Assembly: GCF_900455735.1 (NCBI RefSeq)
Contig: NZ_UAUI01000013.1
Span: forward strand, 28,072 to 92,071
DNA from: Rhodococcus wratislaviensis
Lineage (GTDB): Bacteria; Actinomycetota; Actinomycetes; Mycobacteriales; Mycobacteriaceae
Direction: 5' to 3'
Length of the DNA stretch: 64,000 nt
Within the stretch, counting starts at the first letter, position 1; each line of letters begins with the position of its first letter. The notes below the pieces were generated by a model that had not been told where the DNA came from, did no database searches, and saw nothing but the letters and a program-made list of their open reading frames with translations. Made by a program: the position numbers and the translations under genes. Positions 34,993-43,569 of this stretch are shown piece after piece.

Positions 34993-35943
34993 ATGACACC
35001 ACTCGACAACAGGCACTTCGGGTTCGACGACATCCCCGACCAGTGGGGTAAGACCGTCCTCGTCACCGGCGCGAACAACGGCCTCGGACTCCACGCCGCG
35101 ACGGCCCTCGCCGGTGCGGGCGCGACGGTCCTGCTCGCGTGCCGCAATCTGCAGACCGGCGCCGCCGCACTCACACGGATCCGCAAGGCGGGCGGCGATG
35201 CCGAGCACCAACTTGTTCCGCTGGACCTCACCGACCTGTCCTCGGTCCGCGACGCGGCGCAGCACGCCTGCGAGGTCGCAGCGCAGATCGACGTGCTGAT
35301 CAACAACGCGGGCCTGATGGCCGTCCCCTTCGGCCGCACGACCGACGGGTTCGAACTGCAGATCGGCACAAATCATTTCGGGCACTTCGCGCTCACCGGA
35401 CAGCTCCTCCCGGCACTCCTCGGCGCTCCCGCACCGCGGGTGGTGACCCTCGCGAGCATCGCGCACCGCCGCGGCCGGATCGTGCTCGACGACCTGAACT
35501 TCGACCGCCGCAAGTACACCCGGATGGGCGCGTACAACCAGTCGAAGCTCGCCAACCTTCTGTTCAGTGGCGAATTGGCCAGGCGCAGTGCGGCCGCCGG
35601 ACTTCCGCTCCTCTCGGTGGCGACGCACCCCGGCATCGCCGCCACCAATCTCTTCGACTCGATGGTCCCGCCGATCCCGGGGGCTCTCGCCGTGACCCAC
35701 CTCGGATTGCGGGTGATCGGCAACGACGAGAAGGACGGCGCGCTCGGACAGCTGTACGCGGCGACCATGCCCGACGTCCGCACCGACGACTACCTGGGCC
35801 CGAACGACCTGTTCGGAGTTCGCGGACCGGTGGCGCGTTCGCCGCGCACCGGTGGGGCACGGAACACGAAACTCGCGGCGGCCCTGTGGGAGAAGTCCGT
35901 GGAGGTGACCGGGGTGGAGTACACCCAGCTCGCCCGCGCGTAG
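34993..35943 (+). CDS. Short-chain dehydrogenase (retinol dehydrogenase-like)
   Basis: 316 aa SDR. The cofactor motif TGANNGLGL is near residue 25; NNAG and the active site YNQSKLANLLFSGEL follow, with the LASIAHRRGRIVLDDLNF segment typical of retinol-dehydrogenase/WW-oxidoreductase-like SDRs. Start ATG 34993 with AGGAG 10 bp upstream. It is 26 bp behind the ferredoxin reductase and probably co-transcribed with it and the PF10118 gene, so it may oxidise the alcohol made by that hydroxylase system. Confidence 0.87.
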   Translation: MTPLDNRHFGFDDIPDQWGKTVLVTGANNGLGLHAATALAGAGATVLLACRNLQTGAAALTRIRKAGGDAEHQLVPLDLTDLSSVRDAAQHACEVAAQIDVLINNAGLMAVPFGRTTDGFELQIGTNHFGHFALTGQLLPALLGAPAPRVVTLASIAHRRGRIVLDDLNFDRRKYTRMGAYNQSKLANLLFSGELARRSAAAGLPLLSVATHPGIAATNLFDSMVPPIPGALAVTHLGLRVIGNDEKDGALGQLYAATMPDVRTDDYLGPNDLFGVRGPVARSPRTGGARNTKLAAALWEKSVEVTGVEYTQLARA

Positions 35944-35980
35944 CCGGGCCCCTCTGCTCCCGCGCGTACCATCGGTGTGG

Positions 35981-37150
35981 ATGTCGGAGAGAATGACACG
36001 CCATCCGTCCACCGTGGCCGACTGGAACGACGACCGCCGCAAGGCGCGTCTGCATGCGACACGGCTCGGTCACCAGTGGCAGAAATTCGGTCGCACCCGG
36101 CGCTTCCTCGCCGCGGTCGCGCTCGGGACCGTCCCCCTGCTCCTGGCCGGAGGACAGTACTGGGTTCACGACGTGCAACCCGAACGCGAGCGCCTCGCAC
36201 TGACCCAGCCACAGATCCACGAGGTGTACGACGCGCAGTCGCCCGCCGACCACGACACCGCCGTCGTCGACCTCGTCGGGCTGGGCAACAAGGATGCCAC
36301 CGACACCGCCCGCACCCTGTCGTCGTACGACCGGATCGGGCGGGTATGGGCGGTCCAATACGACAACGGCGGTATCGACACCAAGGTGATCAGCGAACTG
36401 ATCGCCACCCGCGCGGCCGACGAGGGCATCGACAACATCGTCCTGTCCGGGCACAGCATGGGCGGCGTCGTCGCGCTGGAAGTCGCGCAGCACATCTACC
36501 AGGACACGGACGCCAACCTCATCGGAGTGGTGCTCGACTGCACCCCGGTGGACCTGCACGCCGTCCGGGCCGGAAGCCGGGACAGCGGCGAGGACATGCT
36601 GCGGTGGATCGGCTGGCTCCCCGGTGCGCGGGAGAGCCGGACGATGCGCCTGCTGGTGGAGACCGCGGCCCGGCAGAGCAGGTTCCTCGACACGAAGTCG
36701 GACTGGTATCCGCACGTCGACGTCGACGAGTTCCGGGACGTCATCGACGAGGTCCTCACCGAGAAGGTGCTGTCGGAGGACGTGGCGAGCAACGGGCTGA
36801 TCGAATCGCAGTTCAAGACCATCGTCGCGTCCGGTGCCATCGACAACCTGAAGTCGCTGGCGGCGGAGACGGACGACAAGCCGCGGCCCGGGATCGTGTT
36901 CGTGCGTCCCCGCGCGGGGTGGAAGGACCCGGTGGTCGACGTCGACTACACGCAGAAGATCCTCGTCGAACAGTCCGGCGGGACCGACGGCGCGCTGCTG
37001 GTCGCGAAGCTCGACGGGACCGGCCACGCGAATCCGAACCAGCAACCGGTCGCCTACAACGAGGCGATCGTAGGCCGCATCCTGCCCTTCCTCCAGCCCA
37101 TTCTCGACGAGGTGTCGGTCACCAGCGACGCCGCGGGCGGCCGGCGGTGA
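35981..37150 (+). CDS. Membrane-anchored alpha/beta hydrolase
   Basis: About 389 aa protein with one N-terminal hydrophobic anchor (RFLAAVALGTVPLLLAGG) and an extracytoplasmic alpha/beta hydrolase-like domain. The nucleophile elbow is SGHSMGGVVALE; a C-terminal GTGHANPNQ may supply the His. The start is uncertain: a TACCAT -10-like hexamer at 35967-35972 would give transcription from about the ATG at 35981 (leaderless), but GTG 35975 or ATG 35993 (after GGAGA) are possible. It overlaps the 3' end of the PAP2 gene by 32 bp. Substrate unknown; lipid ester or thioester hydrolysis is likely for the family. Confidence 0.75.
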   Translation: MSERMTRHPSTVADWNDDRRKARLHATRLGHQWQKFGRTRRFLAAVALGTVPLLLAGGQYWVHDVQPERERLALTQPQIHEVYDAQSPADHDTAVVDLVGLGNKDATDTARTLSSYDRIGRVWAVQYDNGGIDTKVISELIATRAADEGIDNIVLSGHSMGGVVALEVAQHIYQDTDANLIGVVLDCTPVDLHAVRAGSRDSGEDMLRWIGWLPGARESRTMRLLVETAARQSRFLDTKSDWYPHVDVDEFRDVIDEVLTEKVLSEDVASNGLIESQFKTIVASGAIDNLKSLAAETDDKPRPGIVFVRPRAGWKDPVVDVDYTQKILVEQSGGTDGALLVAKLDGTGHANPNQQPVAYNEAIVGRILPFLQPILDEVSVTSDAAGGRR

Positions 37151-38036
37151 CGACTCGGCGGGGCCACGCCGTCGTCCGGGACTCCCACGCCCGTGCCAGC
37201 AGGATCGCCAGGCCCAGGTACGCCCATCCCGCCAGCACGTCCACCACGTAGTGCTCGCCGCCGTAGACCAATACGAACGCCATGGCGAGCGGGTATGCGG
37301 CCAGCAGCGCCCGCGACCACACGTTCTTCGCGAACGGCCAGAGCGCGACGGCGACGAGCAGGGCGAACGCCGCGTGCAGGGACGGCAGCGCGGCGACGGG
37401 GTTGCTCTGCGCCTCCAGCCACCGCGTGCTGACATCCGTGGGGACCACACCGAATCCGAATCCGGCGACGCGGCCCACGCTGCCGGAGATCACGTCCCCC
37501 TCGGCAGCGAGCCACGGAGGAACGGACGGCAGCAGGATGTAGGTGACCAGGCCGAGATACGACAGCAGCAGCACCCGCCGCATGTACCCCGACCACAGGT
37601 CGCGCGAGTACGCGTAGAAGACGGCCGCGACCACCCACGGAACGATGAAGTGGCTGGTGTAGACGATTCCCGTGAGCAGAGTCCACCACGGCAGCTCACC
37701 CGCCGGGGGCATGAGATTCTCCTGCAACCACACCGTGGGGATGGTGCCCCCGAAGAGCCAGCTCTCCACGGACACCAGTTCCTCCGCCCGCACCGGCATC
37801 CCGAGTTCATGGGCGAAGCCACGGCTGAGGTCGTACACGACGAGAGCGGCGATGAGCGGCAACCAGTCCCGCACGACGCGCAGATGGTCCTGCCACGGCC
37901 GGTCGATCGTGAAGGCGACGAGGCCGGCGACGATCCACGTCGCCTGGTAGATGCGGTCGGTGGGCAGCCCCAGCGTGTAGATCGTGACGCCCAGCGCGAG
38001 CAGGTACGCACACCAGACCGTGCGCCGGAACCTCAC
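37119..38036 (-). CDS. PAP2 superfamily membrane phosphatase
   Basis: About 305 aa protein with several transmembrane helices. The phosphatase motifs are visible near the end: ALPSLHAAFALLV (PSxH) and YGGEHYVVDVLAGW, matching the inositol-phosphorylceramide synthase/PAP2 group; the first KxxxxxxRP motif is not seen, as is usual for that branch. The start is taken as GTG 38036 (VRFRRTVWCAYLL), the first base at the boundary of palindromic repeat copy 5; a longer frame would begin inside the repeat at 38057. It probably acts on a polyprenyl or phosphatidyl lipid phosphate. Confidence 0.84.
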   Translation of the reverse strand: MRFRRTVWCAYLLALGVTIYTLGLPTDRIYQATWIVAGLVAFTIDRPWQDHLRVVRDWLPLIAALVVYDLSRGFAHELGMPVRAEELVSVESWLFGGTIPTVWLQENLMPPAGELPWWTLLTGIVYTSHFIVPWVVAAVFYAYSRDLWSGYMRRVLLLSYLGLVTYILLPSVPPWLAAEGDVISGSVGRVAGFGFGVVPTDVSTRWLEAQSNPVAALPSLHAAFALLVAVALWPFAKNVWSRALLAAYPLAMAFVLVYGGEHYVVDVLAGWAYLGLAILLARAWESRTTAWPRRVVTAGRPRRRW

Positions 38037-38081
38037 CCGTGAGTAGTTGTTAACCACGGGCGGTTAATAAGTACTCACGGG
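38036..38081. repeat. 46-bp palindromic element, copy 5
   Basis: Copy of the palindrome with two arm differences (GTAGTT for GTACTT). The crotonase gene on the minus strand ends within it (TAA, complement of 38064-38066; last residues VSTY come from the repeat), and the PAP2 gene start codon abuts its other end. The two flanking genes are in the same direction, so it lies between a gene end and the next gene start. Confidence 0.93.
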
Positions 38082-38849
38082 CGCAGCATCACCGTGCCTG
38101 CCTGCCCCGGCGGCGAAGCGTGCTGCACCCTCGACCGTTCCGTTGGCCAGAGAGATCGCACCGTGCCGGAATTCGTTCAGCATGGCCTGATCCTCGGTCA
38201 GTCCCGACTGCTCGAGCAGCGACAAGCGGTCCTGCCGCAGGCACACCTGGGGCAGGCCGGCGATCTCGGCGGCCAGTTGCCGGGCGGCGGTGAGCGCTTC
38301 CCCCGCCGCGACCTTCCGGTTGATCAGCCCGATGCTCAGGGCCTCGTCGGCGTCGACCGGCCGTCCGGTGAGGACGAGGTCCATCGCGCGGCTCTCCCCG
38401 ATGAGCCTCGGCAGGCGGACGGTTCCGCCGTCGATGAGCGGCACGCCCCAGCGCCGGCAGAACACCCCGAGGACGGCGTCCGCACCGGCGACCCGCAGGT
38501 CGGCCCACAGCGCCAGTTCGAGACCGCCTGCCACCGCGTGCCCGTCGATCGCGGCGATCACCGGTTTGGACAACCTCATCCGGGAGATGCCCATCGGCGC
38601 GTCTCCGTCGGGCGCCACGCGATTCCCGGTTCCGGAACTGATCGCCTTGAGATCCGCTCCGGCGCAGAATGTTCCGCCCTCACCGTGGAGCACCGCGACG
38701 GACGCGCCCTCGTCCGCGTCGAATGCACGGAAGGCGTCGGCGAGTGCATCGGCGGTGGGCCGGTCGACGGCATTGCGGACTTCGGGCCGGTTCAGGCTGA
38801 TCGTCGTGACCGGTCCGTCCTTGCGGACAAGTACCACGTCGGAAGTCAT
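38064..38849 (-). CDS. Enoyl-CoA hydratase/isomerase family protein
   Basis: Crotonase-fold protein, 261 aa. Oxyanion-hole segments: GEGGTFCAGADLKAIS and AAIDGHAVAGGLELALWADLRVAG; then FCRRWGVPLIDGGTVRLPRLIG with the usual acidic position. The start ATG 38849 lies 79 bp from the divergent TetR start at 38929, so both may share the TetR-controlled region. The C-terminal VSTY and TAA stop are contributed by the palindromic repeat. Physiological substrate unknown. Confidence 0.87.
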   Translation of the reverse strand: MTSDVVLVRKDGPVTTISLNRPEVRNAVDRPTADALADAFRAFDADEGASVAVLHGEGGTFCAGADLKAISSGTGNRVAPDGDAPMGISRMRLSKPVIAAIDGHAVAGGLELALWADLRVAGADAVLGVFCRRWGVPLIDGGTVRLPRLIGESRAMDLVLTGRPVDADEALSIGLINRKVAAGEALTAARQLAAEIAGLPQVCLRQDRLSLLEQSGLTEDQAMLNEFRHGAISLANGTVEGAARFAAGAGRHGDAAPVSTY

Positions 38850-38891
38850 CGCGTGCGCCTTTCCTCGCTGGTGTAGCCGACGCTAGCACCC

Positions 38892-38917
38892 TTGACGGAA
38901 GAACGGAACGGGTGTTC
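38892..38917. promoter_or_regulatory. Candidate operator between crotonase and TetR genes
   Basis: Inverted repeat GAAC (38906-38909)/GTTC (38914-38917) around GGGT, 15 bp before the TetR ATG, preceded by a TTGACG -35-like hexamer (38892-38897). The 79-bp gap must serve both divergent genes, which fits repression by the TetR protein encoded next to it. No clear -10. Confidence 0.35.
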
Positions 38918-38928
38918 ACTCCTTGAAT

Positions 38929-39540
38929 ATGGCCTACCGGCGCACACCCGCCGTCCAGGAACGCCTGGACGCACTCCGCACCACCCTCATCGATTCCGCG
39001 ATCGGGCTGATCGCCCGCCACGGTTACACCGGGTGCTCGATCTCCGCGGTCGCGGCCGAGGCGGGGGTCGGCACCGGCACCGTCTACCGGCACTTCTCGA
39101 ACAAGGGCGAACTGTTCGCAGAAGTCTTCCGCATCGTCTGCAGTCGCGAGGTGAGCGCCGCCGTCGAATCCGGCAACGCCGCCCGCGGCGCCGAGGGTCG
39201 GTGCGTCGCAGCAGTATCCGCCTCCGTCGGCACATTCGCCGAACGCGCGCTGCGCGCCCCCACCCTGGCGTACGCGCTGCTCGTCGAACCCGTCGACCCG
39301 CAGGTCGACACCGAACGCCTCCTGTTCCGCGAGTCGTTCCGCGACGCCCTCGCGGTCGCCATCGCCGCCGCCGTCGAGGCCGGGGAGATCCCGGACCAGG
39401 ACGCGTCGGTGACCGCAGCCTGCATCGTCGGAGCAATCGGCGAAGCGCTGATTCTGCCCCTCGCCCGCGGTGCCGCCGACGAAGCGATCATCCCCGCCCT
39501 GCTCACCTTCACCCTTCGATCCCTCGGGAGCCCGACATGA
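38929..39540 (+). CDS. TetR family regulator
   Basis: 203 aa repressor with helix-turn-helix in LIDSAIGLIARHGYTGCSIS and AEAGVGTGTVYRHFSNKGEL, followed by an alpha-helical effector domain. Start ATG 38929; a TTG at 38923 is in frame but adds nothing. Its stop overlaps the acyl-CoA dehydrogenase ATG (ATGA), so the regulator is part of the operon it likely controls (dehydrogenase and crotonase, plus the divergent crotonase). The ligand is probably an acyl-CoA. Confidence 0.88.
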   Translation: MAYRRTPAVQERLDALRTTLIDSAIGLIARHGYTGCSISAVAAEAGVGTGTVYRHFSNKGELFAEVFRIVCSREVSAAVESGNAARGAEGRCVAAVSASVGTFAERALRAPTLAYALLVEPVDPQVDTERLLFRESFRDALAVAIAAAVEAGEIPDQDASVTAACIVGAIGEALILPLARGAADEAIIPALLTFTLRSLGSPT

Positions 39541-41174
39541 GTGCCACACACGAGGTCGTCAACCAGGTGCCGCCACTGGTCAACTTCGACGCGGCCGATT
39601 ACGCACCGATCCTCGAAGCGCTGCAACGCGAGGGCGCACACGACGCGCTCGAGGAACTGCACGACGTCGGACGCCTCGCCGGAAGCGAGGAGGCGCAGCG
39701 CTGGGGCGACCTCGCCGAGGCGCACCCTCCCGTCCTGCGCACCCACGACCGCTACGGCAACCGCATCGACGAGGTGGAGTACGACCCCGCCTACCACCAG
39801 CTGATGACCACCGCCGTCGAGATGGGCCTGCACGGCGCACCGTGGGCCGACCCGCACCCGCGCGCCCATCTGGTCCGGGCCGCGAAAATGGCCGTGTGGG
39901 GCCAGGTCGACGCCGGTCACGGCTGCCCGATCTCCATGACGTACGCCGTCGTCCCCGCCCTGCGCCACAACCGTGAGCTGGCGGAACAGTACGAACCGTT
40001 GCTCACCGCCCGGGTGTACGATCCGGCGCTGCACCCTCCGCTGACCAAGGCCGGACTGATCGCCGGGATGTCGATGACGGAGAAGCAGGGCGGCTCCGAC
40101 GTCCGCGCGGGCACCACCCGCGCGGTGCCGCAGTCGGACGGCAGTTATCTCCTGACCGGGCACAAGTGGTTCACGTCGGCGCCGATGTCCGACGTGTTCC
40201 TCGTGCTGGCCCAGGCGCCGGGCGGTCTGTCGTGTTTCTTCCTGCCCCGGGTGCTGCCGGACGGCACCCGCAACCGGATGCACCTGCAGCGCCTCAAGGA
40301 CAAGCTCGGCAACCATTCCAATGCCAGCAGCGAGGTCGAGTACGACGAGGCCGTGGCCTGGCTGGTCGGCGAGGAAGGCCGCGGCGTTCCGACCATCATC
40401 GAGATGGTAAACATGACCCGCCTCGACTGCACCATCGGCACGGCCACCGGCATGCGTGTCGGCACCGCGCAGGCCGCGCACCACGCCGTGCACCGCAGCG
40501 CATTCGGCGCCCACCTGGTGGATCAGCCGCTGATGCGGAACGTGCTCGCCGACCTCGCCGTCGAGTCGGAGGCGGCCACGACCGTCGCGCTGTGGCTGGC
40601 CGCGCTCACCGACCGGGCGACCGCCGGCGACGAGCACGCGAACACCCTGCGTCGCATCTCGCTGGCGGTCAGCAAGTACTTCGTCTGCAAACGCGGTCCG
40701 ATCCACGCGGCGGAGGCCCTGGAATGCCTGGGCGGCAACGGGTACGTGGAGGAATCGCGGATGCCGCGGCTGTACCGGGAGGCTCCCCTGCTGTCGGTGT
40801 GGGAAGGATCCGGCAACGTCGCCGCCCTCGACACTCTGCGTGCGATGGCGAAACAGCCGCAGACGCTTCAGGTCTTCTTCGACGAACTCGATTCCACCGC
40901 GGGAGCCGACGCGCGACTCGACGCCGCCGTCACGAACCTGAAGGCGAGTTTCGGCGATCTCGACACGCTCGAGCACCGGGCGCGGCGGGTCGTCGGCGAC
41001 ATGGCGCTCGCCCTCCAGGGGTCGTTGCTGATCCGCCACGGACACCCCGCTGTGGCCGACGCGTTCTGCGTCAGCCGGCTGTCCGGCGACTGGGGCACCG
41101 TGTTCGGGACGTTGCCGACCGGCGTCGACACCGCCGCCATCATCGACCGCGCCACTCCCAAGGTGGGGGCGTGA
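39537..41174 (+). CDS. Acyl-CoA dehydrogenase, AidB-like
   Basis: 545 aa, longer than usual acyl-CoA dehydrogenases and with AidB-type features: an extended N-terminus (ADYAPILEALQREGAHDALEEL, in part), GMSMTEKQGGSDVRAG as the flavin loop, and GNGYVEESRMPRLYREAPLLSVWEGSGNV near the C-terminus. AidB relatives protect against alkylation or act on isovaleryl-type CoA esters; here the coupling to a crotonase and a TetR gene favours an acyl-CoA metabolic role. 4-bp overlaps at both ends. GGGAG lies before the start. Confidence 0.88.
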   Translation: MSATHEVVNQVPPLVNFDAADYAPILEALQREGAHDALEELHDVGRLAGSEEAQRWGDLAEAHPPVLRTHDRYGNRIDEVEYDPAYHQLMTTAVEMGLHGAPWADPHPRAHLVRAAKMAVWGQVDAGHGCPISMTYAVVPALRHNRELAEQYEPLLTARVYDPALHPPLTKAGLIAGMSMTEKQGGSDVRAGTTRAVPQSDGSYLLTGHKWFTSAPMSDVFLVLAQAPGGLSCFFLPRVLPDGTRNRMHLQRLKDKLGNHSNASSEVEYDEAVAWLVGEEGRGVPTIIEMVNMTRLDCTIGTATGMRVGTAQAAHHAVHRSAFGAHLVDQPLMRNVLADLAVESEAATTVALWLAALTDRATAGDEHANTLRRISLAVSKYFVCKRGPIHAAEALECLGGNGYVEESRMPRLYREAPLLSVWEGSGNVAALDTLRAMAKQPQTLQVFFDELDSTAGADARLDAAVTNLKASFGDLDTLEHRARRVVGDMALALQGSLLIRHGHPAVADAFCVSRLSGDWGTVFGTLPTGVDTAAIIDRATPKVGA

Positions 41175-42202
41175 CCGGCCCCGGCGACCACGCCGGCACC
41201 CGCCCTGCGGCGTGGCGCGACGGCTGGGACGAGGGCGGCGATTCCCTGTTCGCGGATCGTGAACCGGATCGGGCGGACGACCCGACGGAGTATCGGACGC
41301 TCACCTACGAGGTGACCGGACGCATCGCCCGGATCACGTTCAACCGTCCCGACCACGGCAACGCGATCACCGCCGACACTCCGGTGGAACTCGCCGCCAC
41401 CGTGGAACGCGCCGACCTCGATCCCCGCGTCCACGTGATCCTGCTGTCGGGGCGCGGTAAGGGATTCTGCGGCGGATACGACCTGGGCATCTTCGCCGAG
41501 CACGGCGGCCACACCGGCGAGGGGCCGGACCGCACGACGGGCACCGTGCTCGATCCGATCGTTCAGGCGCGCAACCACAATCCGTTCGGCAACTGGGATC
41601 CGATGGCCGACTACGCGATGATGAGCCGGTTCAACCGCGGGTTCGCGAGCCTGCTCCACGCGAACAAGCCGACGGTCGCGAAGATCCACGGATTCTGCGT
41701 CGCCGGCGGCACCGACATCGCGCTGTACTGCGACCAGATCGTCGCAGCGGACGACACGAAGATCGGCTATCCCCCGACCCGGGTGTGGGGTGTGCCGGCC
41801 GCGGGCATGTGGGCGCACCGTCTCGGCGACCAGCGGGCGAAACGACTGCTCCTCACCGGCGACTGCATCACGGGACGGCAGGCGGCCGAGTGGGGACTCG
41901 CGGTGGAATCGGCGCCCGCGGAGGAACTCGACCGCCGAACCGAGGACCTCGTCGAGCGAATCGCGAGAATGCCGATCAATCAGCTGATGATGGTGAAACT
42001 CGCACTGAACAGCGCACTGCTGGCGCAGGGCGTCGCCAACTCGACGATGGTGAGCACCGTCTTCGACGGGATGTCCCGGCACACCCGCGAGGGGTACGCG
42101 TTCCAATTGCGCTCGGCCACCGTCGGATTCCGAGAGGCCGTCCGTGAACGCGACCAACCGTTCGGCGATCACAAGTCGCAGCAGCCGCAGCCGGGATCCT
42201 GA
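41171..42202 (+). CDS. Crotonase/enoyl-CoA hydratase family protein
   Basis: 343 aa crotonase-fold protein, longer than the 260-aa norm. The fold is recognised from ARITFNRPDHGNAITADTP, GRGKGFCGGYDLGIF (oxyanion loop 1) and KIHGFCVAGGTDIALYCD (oxyanion loop 2). A ~45-residue hydrophilic N-terminal extension precedes it, and an insertion (NHNPFGNWDPMADYAMMSRFNRGF, in part) lies between the two loops. Start GTG 41171 overlaps the dehydrogenase stop. It is the last gene of the TetR-acyl-CoA dehydrogenase-crotonase operon. Confidence 0.87.
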   Translation: MTGPGDHAGTRPAAWRDGWDEGGDSLFADREPDRADDPTEYRTLTYEVTGRIARITFNRPDHGNAITADTPVELAATVERADLDPRVHVILLSGRGKGFCGGYDLGIFAEHGGHTGEGPDRTTGTVLDPIVQARNHNPFGNWDPMADYAMMSRFNRGFASLLHANKPTVAKIHGFCVAGGTDIALYCDQIVAADDTKIGYPPTRVWGVPAAGMWAHRLGDQRAKRLLLTGDCITGRQAAEWGLAVESAPAEELDRRTEDLVERIARMPINQLMMVKLALNSALLAQGVANSTMVSTVFDGMSRHTREGYAFQLRSATVGFREAVRERDQPFGDHKSQQPQPGS

Positions 42203-42240
42203 TCGACCGGCGCGGGACCCTCCGACGGTTGCCCATCGAA

Positions 42241-42289
42241 TCGCCGGATGCGCACGCAATAGCATCGGTTTCCGGCGAATCCGTGCGCA
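42241..42289. other. Interleaved inverted repeats between convergent genes
   Basis: In the 96-bp gap between the crotonase and sigma-factor gene ends, two perfect 8-bp inverted repeats are interleaved rather than nested: TCGCCGGA (42241-42248) pairs with TCCGGCGA (42271-42278), and TGCGCACG (42249-42256) pairs with CGTGCGCA (42282-42289). The order A-B-A'-B' allows an H-type pseudoknot or two alternative hairpins in RNA from either strand. It may act as the terminator region of both genes. Confidence 0.6.
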
Positions 42290-42298
42290 ACCGTGCGA

Positions 42299-43564
42299 TC
42301 AGGGGCGCGGATCCCCGTGCTCGGACGCGGCGGCGGCGCGGGCCATGAGGAGGTTCCGTTCACGGCGAGTGGGCGCGGTCGCCGCGGCGTCCTCGAGGGT
42401 CCGGGCCGCCTCGTCGTAGCGGCCGAGGCGTTCGAGGACTTCGCCCCGCACGGCGCCGTAGAGGTGGTGCCGCGCCAGCCGAGGGTCGTCCCGCACGGCG
42501 TCGAGCGCAGCGAGCGCGGCCTCGGGCCCGTCCGAATGCAGCAACGCCACCGCACGGTTGAGTTCCACCACCGGCGACGGCGCCACCTGCGCCAGCGCGT
42601 CGTACAGGGCGACGATCGCCTCCCAGTCGGTGTCCTCGAACCGTGGCGCTCTGGCATGACACCCGGCGATCGCGGCCTGCAGCGAGTAGGGGCCGAGCGG
42701 GCGGCCGAGCCCGACAGCCCGTTCCAGTGCAGCATTGCCGTGCGTCAAAAGGGTTCGGTCCCAACGCGACCGGTCCTGATCCTGCAGCAGGACCGGCTCA
42801 CCGTCGACACCCACGCGGGCGGCGAACCGTGAAGCCTGCAACTCGGTGAGCGCCACCAGTCCGTGCACCTCCGGTTCCCGGGGCAGCAGACCGGCGAGAA
42901 CACGGGCGAGCCGCATCGCCTCCGACGCGAGATCACGCCGAATCCAGTCCTCGCCGGATGTGGCGGAGTACCCCTCGTTGAAAACGAGATAGACCACCTC
43001 GAGCACCGCCGACAACCGCGCCGGAAGTTCCTCGCGTGCGGGCACTTCGAACGGCACCTTCGCCTCCGACAGCGTCCGCTTGGCCCTGCTGATCCGCTGA
43101 CCCATCGTCGCCGAGGGGACGAGGAACGCCCGCGCGATCTCGTCGGTGCGCAGACCCCCGACCAATCGGAGGGTCAATGCCACACGCGATTCCCGGGGAA
43201 GCACGGGATGACACGCCACGAAGACCAGAGCCAGCAGGTCGTCCTCCACGCCGTCGACGGCGTCCGGCGCGGGCATCGCACTCGGCGGTTGCGCGGACGG
43301 ATCGGCGGCGATCGCCGTGTACTTCGACTGCCGCGACCGCTCCCGGCGAATACGGTCGATCGCCTTGTGCTTGGCGGTGGCCGTCAGCCACGCACCCGGT
43401 TTGTCGGGGACGCCCTGCTCCGGCCACTGTTCGAGCGCGAGCACGAACGCATCCTGAGCGATCTCCTCGGCGATCCCGACGTCACGGACGAGGCGGGCGA
43501 GCGACGCGATGAGGCGCGGAGACTCCATGCGCCACACCGCCTCGACCGTGCGCTGGACATCCAC
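42299..43564 (-). CDS. ECF42-type RNA polymerase sigma factor with C-terminal TPR-like domain
   Basis: 421 aa. The N-terminal half holds sigma-70 region 2 (ASLARLVRDVGIAEEIAQDAFVLALEQW, in part) and region 4 (LTLRLVGGLRTDEIARAFLV, SATMGQRISRAKRTL); the C-terminal half is a helical repeat domain (DUF6596/TPR-like, YLVFNEGYSATSG then LAALDAVRDDPRLARHHLYGAV). This architecture defines the ECF42 group, which lacks a conventional anti-sigma factor and is genetically linked to DGPF-domain proteins, exactly as here (gene at 43570). The C-terminal extension is thought to control activity in that group. Confidence 0.92.
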   Translation of the reverse strand: MDVQRTVEAVWRMESPRLIASLARLVRDVGIAEEIAQDAFVLALEQWPEQGVPDKPGAWLTATAKHKAIDRIRRERSRQSKYTAIAADPSAQPPSAMPAPDAVDGVEDDLLALVFVACHPVLPRESRVALTLRLVGGLRTDEIARAFLVPSATMGQRISRAKRTLSEAKVPFEVPAREELPARLSAVLEVVYLVFNEGYSATSGEDWIRRDLASEAMRLARVLAGLLPREPEVHGLVALTELQASRFAARVGVDGEPVLLQDQDRSRWDRTLLTHGNAALERAVGLGRPLGPYSLQAAIAGCHARAPRFEDTDWEAIVALYDALAQVAPSPVVELNRAVALLHSDGPEAALAALDAVRDDPRLARHHLYGAVRGEVLERLGRYDEAARTLEDAAATAPTRRERNLLMARAAAASEHGDPRP

Positions 43565-43569
43565 CGGAC

